Shown here: positions 52,901 to 61,925 of the stretch, piece after piece
Layout of the letters: every line of letters starts with the position of its first letter
How positions within the stretch are numbered: the stretch's first letter is position 1
Source of the DNA: Parus major
Taxonomy: Eukaryota; Chordata; Aves; Passeriformes; Paridae
DNA: 64,000 nt
Direction of reading: 5' to 3'
Assembly: GCF_001522545.3 (NCBI RefSeq)
Contig: NC_031779.1
Location: 2,378,464 to 2,442,463 of the forward strand
The notes under the pieces: model-generated
The model's input: the letters and a program-made list of their open reading frames with translations, nothing else
The model's database searches: none
Told to the model about the DNA's origin: nothing
Position numbers and translations under genes: made by a program

Positions 52901-55239
52901 GAAAAGAAACTTCCTCTGAGAAGAATCAAAATACTGATACAGTTGTTAACACCCATTTTGAAGGGTGAGGGGTTGAAACAGTGTGTTTATAGGCCTTGAA
53001 TTTCAGCTGGGGATTTCTTTGCAAGTGTCTTGGGCTTAAGCAGTATTTCAAATAAATTAGATGAGGGAATTCTCTCTTGATTAACACTAGAAAAGATTTA
53101 ATAAAACTAGAACTGCCAATACGAGATAGAAAGAGAAATCCCACAGGGCTATTGCTTCAAAACAAAAACCAGAACTCTCTGATTTCCAGCCAGTCAGGTA
53201 TTCAGTGGATGTAACACTGTTCCACTCAATTTAAGGAAACCAGATGGTATCTACCAACCAAGGATTTGGACAGGCACAACTCTTTTTCATTAAGTTCTTG
53301 CAATCCAAATTTATAAACAAAAAGACCACATGGACTTCAATGCACAGACATATTTCTAGAGAAAAGTGAGAATGCCTTTTGCCTTCAGAGCATGCATGAC
53401 CATTCAGTAAACAGAATATTTAACAACTTTAGGAGAGGAGCTATTTCATCAACAGGAAGAGACAGCAGAGACTCACAACTACCTTACATCTTAGAATAAC
53501 TTGTATTTTTACATCTTCAGATACACAAACCATTAGTATTTGCACTGTAAATAGCAAAATACCCCAAACCTCCACAGCATAAGAATTACAGGTCAATTAA
53601 TAAAACCCATAAATCAGTTTGTATAAATGCTATGCCTTGTATTACATAACGGATGTGGATACCTCACCACACACCAAAATGGTACAGTTCTTACAAAATC
53701 CAGAGATTTTGCAATTAAGGTAGCAAATCATGAATGTATTTTTAAAAAAGTTTAAAAAAAACCTCAATACTATCAGCAATGAAGGAGAAAGAAGCAGCAA
53801 AACTCTTCACAGTTCACAAGCAGAAAGATTCTATGGTGAAAGTAAAGAAGAGGCACCAATGTACTCCTGACTGAAGGATTCAACTGAAATGAAACAGAAG
53901 GTTAAAAAGACCCAATTTAAGATTCCAAATGAATCCAACATTCCACATTATCAACAGGAACCTGCCTGAGCAAAGGGGAAGTGATCTCTTCCTTGTAAGA
54001 GCCTCAGATCCCCCCAACTTCCCTTAGATGATAATTAATCATCACTCCAATTGCCCAGCTGAAGAGTAAACATGGGGGAACAAACACGAACAAACAACAC
54101 AAGTATTACACCACATTGTCTCAAATTGAGCATGATTTACCACCATCTGCTCCTGGTGCCACAAACAGGAGCACAGGTTAGAAAGGAATTAGGTTTTTCT
54201 CTTGTTATGAACTCACTGCTGTTTTGCTCTTACTCTTTCCTCCGGGTGTGCACCTGTCGTGCTGTTCCTGTCTCCAGCTCCAAACCAGCCAGTGTCACAT
54301 GGCAGCTACTTCTCCTATGCAGGTTTTCCCTGTGTTCCTTCTACTTGTAATATCTTTACCATTACACAATTATTTTTTTTTGTTTAAAAAAATCTCCAAA
54401 GCATTCTAAATCTCAATATAGTCTGTCCCAGGAAGAAGACAGTACCAAGCCTGTTGGTATAGACAGACCAGGCATTAATCTGGTAACCAAAATAGTGAGG
54501 TGTGGCCACAAAAGCAACATAAAGACATAAAGGTGCTCACAGCACCTCAGAAAGGGCATCAGGAGAGGAGGAAGTCATTCAAACTCCTCCACAGAGCACC
54601 TACACCAAGTATAAATGTCATGAGGCTACAGTTTGCTCCATTCTCAGCCAGCAGGTGGGTAAAGAGAGGACAAAAATCTAGCAGGGGAAAAGAAAATCAA
54701 GTGGGAAGCAATAGCTATGATAGGCTCTTAAAGAAAATCACTATGATGATGGGAAATTAGAGAGGGTAAAGAAAGACAAGGATGTAAAAAAAGGGCTGAG
54801 TGAGAGGTAGGACATTTTTAAGTGAGTTGAGGAAGGAGCTTGAAAACCATTAGCTACAACCAAAGACTCTGAAGCTTTCACCACTATAATAACCTAAATT
54901 CCTTTAGCTTTTTCAGAGGAAAACACTTAGGATGGAGAAGTGGAAGAGGCACATTCCTGTTCAAAGGTTAACGTGGAGTTGTCAAAATCTCTGGCAAGAG
55001 ATCAATGTACTAATAGTTCTTTCCTGAAAATGAAGTTAAAATTGAATCAGAATGGATTCAACGTTGAACAATTTTAATGAAGCAGTGTCAAACAAGCACA
55101 TCAACTTTTTAAAAACCAAGGAGCTCCAAAGTTTAATTACAAAAACATTGTACAGAAAACTTGGCATTTAAACAATTCCAAACACGTTAATCCAGCAAAT
55201 GGATTCTGCTTTCATATATTTACCTTAACATTTCTTTAA
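52901..55239. other. Unassigned sequence, possibly distal HMG20A 3'UTR
   Basis: The minus strand is U-rich and non-coding here, much like the proposed untranslated exon to the right. On that strand it contains stretches such as GTTTTATTAAATC near 53.1 kb, which carries an ATTAAA. It may be an extended 3'UTR form or simply the intergenic flank; the sequence alone does not decide. Confidence 0.3.
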
Positions 55240-57804
55240 GTGACAAAAGCATTTTATTCTGCTCTTCTCCTTGACACCCACTTCATTTTTTTTTAATCAG
55301 TCAACACTGAAAACTGTAAACTGAAGTGACACTCTGAAAACACTGGAAAGACAAAATCCATTTTTATAGGGTTAATCAACATAAATAAGAAGCTTCTTAA
55401 TGAGACAAAACATCATCTGTCACATCACCAGTGAGCAAGAACTCAGTCAGATGCTTCAAGATGGATAATCCAGCCCGCCTTCTTCCTTGTGGGAAAATGC
55501 AAGAGATTTGTCAGCCTCCAGCTAATAATATCACCTTAAATTTTCTATCCCATAATACTTGCATGCTTCTCAGCAGAGATTGATGAGCAATATCCACAAG
55601 CACATTTCTGTAAGCAGGGCAGCCTGAAGCCATCTGACCATACTGACGGATTGGATATGTTATAGCCTGGAACTGCATCCTACATTACATGGAATTTCTG
55701 GATCTTTATGGGATACAACTCAAGGTATTAGGTAGGATGCCACAGACAGAACTTCACTGATCGGTGAATCACTTTTGGCTATGCAGCGCATTTTGGCCAC
55801 TTCAACAGAGTCAAACATCACCAGTTCTAAAAAACCAAGATACATACAGGAGATGAAGGTGTAGGTGCTTCTTCTGGAGGCATTAACAACCTCTAGGATT
55901 CACAAAATTCATTATAGAACCCACTAAAAAAGTTCATGGCAGCATCAACTGGTCTCATCCATGCTAAGGAGAGTGGAAGTCGATGCAGCAAACTGAGGTT
56001 CCTTTTTGTGAAGTCTTAAAAGCACAACTGATAACAAGAGAAAGGAGTTTCCTCCCTGAAGGAAGACTTGATTTACATGGAAATCCTTGCTTCTGGGCTA
56101 CAGCAATAACCCCAGGAGTAAGTTGAGACCTGACATACAAGCTGCTGACCTGAAGATGGCTCAAGGCCAGAATGAAGTCCATATGTACAGTACAGAAAAG
56201 GAAGAAACTGCTTTTTAATCTTCTAAATATTTGTGTCATGGGTGCATTAAAGTGATGCTGACAGCAACACACACCAGTAACAAAAACAACTTCCAATTCA
56301 TAACAGGGAATCTTAACAGTTGTCTTAAGCAGGAGCAAAGAGATTGTCATGTAGGAGCAAGAGCATTTCAACCACCCCCATAAAGCTCAGAGATGTCCAA
56401 CAAGTGCTGAGCCAAAGTCAGAATCAACAATTTGACAGGAACCATAATTTGCATAAGCCAGTGCAGACAGTGGGTGCCTCAGCTCAGCCAAGAAGTGTAG
56501 TGTAGCTCAGCAAGGTCAGACTCAAACATACAGAGCTCTATTCAATACAGGTGAAAGGCCATTTAGGTCAGCTGCAACATAAAATGCTGAATGCTATGGG
56601 CTCCATGGGCAGTACTTGAACTGTACAAAAGGTGAGAGCAAAAACAAGCTGAAATGCTGAGTTCTGTGTGCTGCTATGTGGACCTAGTTGCTAATAACCT
56701 TCTCTGCTCTAATAATTAATGCAAAAATATATGTGCTGCTTCCAGAGACATTGCTTCCCAGCACAGCAAATTCAGGAGGGCAGGCAGGAAAAAAAAAATG
56801 CAATCCCTGTGCCCATTTCTCTTATTACAGAAAACTGCTTTCCCCATGAGATTATTCTCTCAAAAACAACATTAAATAAGAGTGAAAAACGTATCAGAGG
56901 AAGGGCAACTTTGTGGGTTAAGTCTAAACCAAAGAATCTCATTTTCCCTGCTGGGAAGAATTAATGTTTCACTTTCTATCTTGATTTCCACTGATCTTTC
57001 TGATAGTAAAATGCTCCATCAAACGTTTTCAAGAGGTAACAGGAGACCTTCACAGAAGAGCAGGATGCAATGTGCAAGGGAGGTGCTTGAAGAGAGGGGA
57101 GAGAGGAGGTCTGTCTCATAGTAGAATCAAGTCACAAAGCATCAACCACAGCCAGTCTCTAGCAAACTCACATTGTAGGAATTGCAGGCTAACACAAAAA
57201 AAAACCCCAGGATTCTGCTTAAGAAAAGCTCCTATAAACATAGCAGGAGGTGTAGGACAAGACAGTGCACCAAGGAAAACTCCCTGTTAGAGCAGAGGAC
57301 ACAAGCACTGCTATCCAGTACTGCAAGAATCAGGGAACAAGATCAAAAGAAGAGAACTAAAGTGAAGGAACGTAACCCCACAGGATAAACATGAAAACAA
57401 AATAAAAGACACTAGAAGACATTAGGCAATATAACACATCAAAGTTATTACTACAACATATATGCTGACTCCATTTCACAAGCTGAGATTTCATCTCCAC
57501 AGTCAGCCAGTCCACAGAACACAGGCACCCTCACACCCAGCAAAATCCATAAAAAAATGTAGATTGCACAAAAGTTGCATGCTCTTAAATGTTCACACAG
57601 AGAACAGTTCCAAATGTTTAGTGGGCGGTGTCCGTGGCTTCTCAAGATCTCTTAATGCACTGATCTGTTTGTCTCCCTGACAAAACACACAGGCAGGGCC
57701 CAGGACAAAGCTGCCATCCTGCCTCCCACCCTAGGCTTTCCCTCATGGCTTCTTATTCCACACTGGCCAAAAAAATTTTGTAAAGCTTCCCCGGGTCACG
57801 AGAC
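55240..57804 (-). other. HMG20A: Probable HMG20A terminal 3'UTR exon
   Basis: On the minus strand a long pyrimidine run ends in TTCATCTGCAG with AG at 57806-57805, followed by GTCTCGTGACCCGGGG, a locally CpG-containing start typical of an exon after an AT-rich intron. The sequence leftward is U-rich in the sense direction with no coding potential, as expected for a long 3'UTR. The best candidate end is the AATAAA on the minus strand at 55258-55253, followed by GU-rich sequence. That gives an exon of about 2.57 kb, which seems reasonable for the 3'UTR of this gene. The right boundary is well supported; the left boundary is a guess. ATTAAA-type signals occur at 56219-56214 and 55297-55292, and the U-rich sense character continues to about 52.9 kb, so shorter or longer forms are possible. 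Confidence 0.5.
55253..55258 (-). terminator. HMG20A: Candidate polyadenylation signal AATAAA for HMG20A
   Basis: The plus strand reads TTTATT, so AATAAA on the minus strand. Just downstream in the sense direction is GCTTTTGTCACTTA, a U/GU-rich stretch suitable as a downstream element. It is the first canonical hexamer I found in the sense direction after the 3'UTR acceptor at 57804. Motif only; no transcript evidence. Confidence 0.35.
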
Positions 57805-58404
57805 CTGCAGATGAAACAGAAAAATAAGGATTAGAAGACTACAATCTGCCAGGACTAAACAGGCACCATGATACGGGTTTTTGGATGTTTGATCTGAAAA
57901 CATGATGTTCAGGATAGTAAAGCAGCCTCTAGAGACACAACCAAACTGAGCTGCTGCTTCCATCCAGTGCTAAACAACAAAATCCTTCCTCCTCTTCCCA
58001 TATACTGCTTGCACAAAGAAGTATTTTACCGTGCAGTACAGAAAAATCAAAATATTCAGCAGTATGGTCAAATAATCCCTAAACATAATGTACTAGGCAA
58101 CCAAAACCCACCTCAGATCTGTGAAAGAGCTGTTTTCAGGAGCATCACGACAGTTTTCTGTGGTATTGATTTGTGATGTGTCTCAACCTCAAACAAACCA
58201 CTTGGTTGACAGAGATGACATTCAGAATTAATATCCTTCATATGTACATTAACAAATGTTTATGTTTGTTGATACAGTTTATCATCTGCCAGCTGAACCT
58301 TTTATCCAAAGCTTCCTTGTTTTCTAGGGAATCTCTACCATTTTCTAGGTTTGCATCCAACAAAACCCAACCTTCTTCCTTCAAAATAATCATGGCCAAG
58401 TGAA

Positions 58405-58500
58405 AGTCATTGTAATTAACAGTCCCATTAATTACTTGATCAGTTACATCATGCCATTATCCAGTGAAACTATTAATTATTAATCACATTTTTAATTGCC
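58405..58500. promoter_or_regulatory. Homeodomain-motif cluster inside the HMG20A 3'UTR intron
   Basis: TGTAATTAAC, CCATTAATTACTTG, CTATTAATTATTAATCAC and TTTTAATTGCC occur within about 95 bases, giving at least five TAAT/ATTA cores. It sits between the last coding exon and the proposed untranslated exon of HMG20A. Function unknown. Confidence 0.3.
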
Positions 58501-59215
58501 TTACACTGTTTTGCTGCTGGAAAAAGGGAAGACATTGGTAGGAAAAGAAAAGGGAAAGAAGTACTATTTTTCAAATAGAAGTTAGAAGGAAGAACTTTAA
58601 AGCAAGAATTACTTTTTCTAAATCAATTACAGCCAAATGCAGCTTATCCAAGAAAATTGTATTCATATGTTTAGGAACACAGAAATTGTCCATTCCTTAG
58701 GAAAGATGAAGCCACCTGGCAAGAGAATGAAAGTCTAGATTTTAGTAACTTTGAGATATGATTTTTCTAGCAAGGTGTTTAAAGGACAAATATCCATTTC
58801 TGGGCCTGGCATACCCTTCTAATAACTGATGGACAAGAAACTGATTTCCCTCTTAGCCATTCTGTAAAACCTCCCCTCCCCCAATTCTGTTTCTGAGCCT
58901 GAGAACTAATTGAAAACAGTATACAAAAAGGAGGAGGTTGATGAGCTGCTGCAAAATCCCAGACCTGGATCGACAAGCTGTTCCCTTCACAAATAGCAGC
59001 AGTAAAGGCACTTCTTTATTCTGCTGGGAGCTCAGTCATCTCTTAGAACTACAGTCCGTTCCATCTGGCTACCCTCCGGAAGGACAATGATCTCCCAGCT
59101 AAAGCCACGCTATAATGGGAAATGTGTAATTAACTGTTCTACACAGCACACAAAAGGTCAGAATCAGAAAGGATGAAAAGCCCTGTCTTCATATTTGCAG
59201 ATGGCACAAGGCAGC

Positions 59216-59221
59216 TTTATT
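59216..59221 (-). terminator. HMG20A: Alternative polyadenylation signal for an unspliced HMG20A 3' end
   Basis: AATAAA on the minus strand, about 0.83 kb after the stop codon; another lies at 59020-59015. If the donor after the stop codon is skipped, these would be the natural ends of a short 3'UTR. Both lie inside the proposed 3'UTR intron. Motif only. Confidence 0.25.
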
Positions 59222-60039
59222 TGCATTTCTAAACACTATTCAAGACGTGTACAGTAGACCGCTACATTATAAATGCCTAAAGAATGAGGGTATGTACTTT
59301 GTTAAAATAGTAATAGGCAAACTCCTCATGGCTGCCTAGTGCTGTGCATCATGGGGAAGTGGGGGAGTGAGAGGTGTGGGAAATGCAAAGCAGCACAGTA
59401 ATGCAGAAAGACTGGTATTTACTTCTTTGTTAATTTGTTTTTCTACTCTGTTCTCTATTACAGTTTTCTAAGCTGTTAAAAAGCAGCAAAAATACAGAAT
59501 CATGAGATCAATAATAACCTATGCACAAGCCACATAAATATTAATCTCAGCAAATGCTATGTACAGTTTAAACCATATTTCAGTGTTTCATTTGCATGTA
59601 AACCTTCCTGATTACAACAGCTTGACTACAGGTGCTACAGAGGAGAGGTAGGGTATTTTCAGTTTATAACAGAATTGAGTTCACCTGTAACCTCCTGAGA
59701 CAAATAGAATTTCCCTGTGGCCATCAGTTTCTACAATTACTGCTGAAATCTTCAGATTTACTTCACTTAGGAAAGGACCCTTCTTCTAAATTAGTCACCC
59801 TGTTACCATTCTGTCAGAACTCTTACTCACCTTATACAAATACATAAAGATCTTGGAGCTAAAGGGAATTTCAGAGCCCTTTAATGCCATGGAATACTTT
59901 CAACCCAATTTGATTTTCATTAAGACAACCTGCTCTTGCAGCTTTGAGGAAGAAACCTTTCTGATTGTACAATATGGTGATCAGCACAGAAATCAGCAGC
60001 AGAACAGGTGCCAGAGGCACAGAGCAGCCTGGGAGAGAA

Positions 60040-60049
60040 CACTTACCCC
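60040..60049 (-). other. HMG20A: Strong 5' splice site just after the HMG20A stop codon
   Basis: On the minus strand the sequence after the stop codon reads TAATGGG|GTAAGTG, with the putative GT at 60046-60045. GTAAGTG is essentially a consensus vertebrate donor, and it is only eight bases beyond the stop. If used, the stop codon lies within the penultimate exon but far closer than 50 nt to the junction, so nonsense-mediated decay would not be expected. The matching acceptor is proposed at 57805-57806. Use of this donor is inference; the motif itself is plain in the sequence. Confidence 0.6.
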
Positions 60050-60053
60050 ATTA

Positions 60054-60190
60054 CTAACGCTCCAGCCTGTTCACCACGTCTCGCACTGTGGCGATGAGGT
60101 TCTCGTTCTCCTGTGGGTTGGCCAGGATAATACTGTGCAGTCTGTTCATGTAGGAATCAATAGTTTCCATCGTGGGGGTTTCCCCACTGC
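60054..60190 (-). CDS. HMG20A: HMG20A last coding exon with stop codon
   Basis: This exon encodes the C-terminal 44 residues, from SGETPTMETIDSYMNRLHSI to VVNRLER, followed by TAG at 60056-60054. The acceptor is CACTGTAG with AG at 60192-60191. The first two bases (GC) complete a glycine codon with the G of the previous exon, restoring the family sequence PLPGSGETPT. The tail is as long as in human and differs only at conservative positions (MET for VDT, QENENL for QDNENF, RDVVNRLER for REVVNRLDR). The exon probably continues seven bases past the stop to 60047, where a strong splice donor follows (listed separately), so the stop codon may lie in the penultimate exon of the mRNA. Confidence 0.95.
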
Positions 60191-60814
60191 CTACAGTGAA
60201 CACAGTGAAATGAGCCACAAGGTATTTGGATGACCACAGCAATTCCAAAAAATTGCTAAGAGTAATTTTTGCCAACACACAAACTGCTACAGGAGGTGGT
60301 TTTTCTATGCACCACCTCTTGTGACAGATTCTGCTAAACAATGTCCTCCTACATCCACAAAGTGAATAGTTCCAAGGATATTAGGACTAAAGAAGCATGG
60401 TCCTCTTTGATTTGGGTCTCAGAGTTGATTATAACAAACTCTTTCAGCAGGGCATTCATAGAATCTAAGTGGGTTCCTTGGCAGTTGACAATACAGACAC
60501 AGATTTTATTTTAATCAAGGAACTTGCAAGTCCTGTCTATTCTATTTAGTGACACTTTCATAAAACAAGTGAAGGAGAGCCAGGACTGAATATGTCTCTC
60601 ACTTTATTAGGAAAAGTAAGAGCAATAAGAAAATAAATGTCATGTTGAAACAAAGCACTGACTCCACACTTTCCCCTGCATGCATTTAAGTATTTCATTA
60701 TCCCATGCAACAAAAGCTCAGGAACAGGCAAGAGCACAGGAGTACAACAGCAGCCCATGTGTTCTCAGCTCATATCATCACATAAACACGAGCAGTTGAA
60801 TTTCCCAGTCTCAC
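60191..60814 (-). other. HMG20A: HMG20A intron between the last two coding exons
   Basis: This 624-base intron has a GTGAGA donor and a CACTGTAG acceptor and splits a glycine codon after its first base. It is AT-rich with no recognisable repeat. Open frames that run into it from the flanking exons are read-through artefacts. Confidence 0.85.
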
Positions 60815-61030
60815 CTGGCAGTGGTACCCCAGCGAAGCTGCTGGTGAGTGCCTGCCGCAGGGTCTCGAGGTGCTGCTGCAGCACCGTGTTACGGCTCCGC
60901 TCCTGGATCACGTCCACCTCCAGCTTCTCCACGGCCGTGCGCATGCTCTCCACGTGTTTCTGCAGGGCAGCGTTCCTCTCCTCAAACTCCATGTTGGATT
61001 TGCGCAGCTGCCTCAGCTCCGCCTCACGGG
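60815..61030 (-). CDS. HMG20A: HMG20A coding exon, coiled-coil exon
   Basis: This 216-base exon encodes the coiled coil that mediates partner binding in the HMG20A/HMG20B family. It runs from (A)REAELRQLRKSNMEFEER through a heptad-rich helix (leucines and charged residues, VEKLEVDVIQERSRNTVLQQ) to SSFAGVPLP. The acceptor is TTCACAG with AG at 61032-61031. The donor is CCAG|GTGAGA with GT at 60814-60813. It enters and leaves in phase 1 and contributes 71 full codons. Differences from human are conservative, for example QALTSSFAGV for QVLTSSFASM. The exon is unusually CpG-rich compared with its introns (roughly 15 CpG in 216 bases). That also leaves a long open frame on the opposite strand, which I regard as a shadow. 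Confidence 0.95.
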
Positions 61031-61849
61031 CTGTGAACATCAACCCATTCCCAGAGAGTCAAGAAACTACTGAAAACATCTCTAGCACCAGTAGGCAACG
61101 AGGCAGAATGGTCTGGTAATTACAAACGGTGCAGTTGTGATTTAGAGATAAAAAGCATCACATCATGAAGTGACAAGAGCACCTACAGTAGCACTTTATA
61201 AATAGAGATAATTCCTAGAGGGAAATCAGAAAACATTCAAAGCATCAGAATGGAAGTGAACTGGGGAATTGATCAGGGAGGAAGACTGCAAGACTGATTT
61301 CAAATGCAATCAGAATGACAGTTTAGCAACAGTGCTAAGAATCCTGCAAACAAGACACCAGTTACAAAAATAATTTTCTATTGACCATGAAAAGTATCTG
61401 AATCTAAATTCTGTTCAGTCAAGAAAGTCTTCAAGAAATCTGGCAAAAAATACTCAACTCTTGAGACACACAGATATGAAAACCAAACGGTAACAGAAAA
61501 TATATCAGTGTAATCTTTCACTTATGGGGGGAAATAAAATACTGCTTACCAGCCTGAAACCATCAGGATACATCTTAGATATTTTTTAGTCCTATAGAAC
61601 AGTAGACACAGCTTGAACTGGTTGGAATAAACATCAGAAACACTCTTGAAAAAGGCTAATTCAGGAAGACAATGCCAGGAAAAACTGCCTGTCAGCCATT
61701 GTGTATATAGAGTAAGGTAATAGCAGAAACTATACCCAAGTCTTTACTTGAGCTGAGATGGGAGAGTGCAAGGACTCTTCAGCTGGACAGCATTTGCCAA
61801 AAACTTTGGAAAATCAAGGAGGAAATGGTCCTGCAAAAGTTAAACTTAC
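61031..61849 (-). other. HMG20A: HMG20A intron upstream of the coiled-coil exon
   Basis: This 819-base phase-1 intron has a GTAAGTTT donor and a TTCACAG acceptor. It is AT-rich and I recognise no repeat or further exon in it. Confidence 0.85.
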
Positions 61850-61925
61850 CTTTACTATGATTCAGGAACTCTTCTGTGAAGATTGGAATATCAAAGACAG
61901 ATCTCTCCTTTGTATCTGCTTCTTT
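61850..61925 (-). CDS. HMG20A: HMG20A coding exon, third from last coding exon
   Basis: This 76-base exon is read on the minus strand and encodes 25 residues plus the first base of the next codon, starting KEADTKERSVFDIPIF and ending at EEFLNHSK. It is the segment joining the HMG-box region to the coiled coil. The 3' splice site reads TTGTAG just before base 61925, and the 5' splice site reads AAAG|GTAAGTTT with GT at 61849-61848, both good consensus sites. It begins in phase 0 and ends in phase 1, which joins in frame to the exon at 60815-61030: G plus CC gives an alanine codon. The first few residues differ from human (EADTKER versus ETEVKER), while the SVFDIPIFTEEFLNHSK part matches. It is short enough to be missed by open-reading-frame scans. 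Confidence 0.9.

Larger units (their letters stand above)
57805..60046 (-). other. HMG20A: Putative HMG20A 3'UTR intron
   Basis: This 2.24 kb stretch lies between the post-stop donor and the acceptor of the untranslated exon. I see no coding sequence in it. It contains a cluster of homeodomain-type TAATTA motifs at 58405-58500 (listed separately) and two AATAAA motifs in the sense direction near 59.0 and 59.2 kb. Confidence 0.45.

Noticed and set aside
55964..56371. Open frame of 135 codons on the minus strand
   Set aside because: Lies in the proposed HMG20A 3'UTR, shows no homology that I recognise, and has hydrophobic Cys/Ser-rich composition typical of U-rich UTR read as codons.
60450..60475. 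CATTCATAGAATCTAAG resembling a CR1 terminal octamer
   Set aside because: No CR1 body on either side.
60757..61119. Open frame of 120 codons on the plus strand opposite the coiled-coil exon
   Set aside because: Mirror of the GC-rich HMG20A exon; the minus-strand reading gives a clear HMG20A match with matching splice sites.
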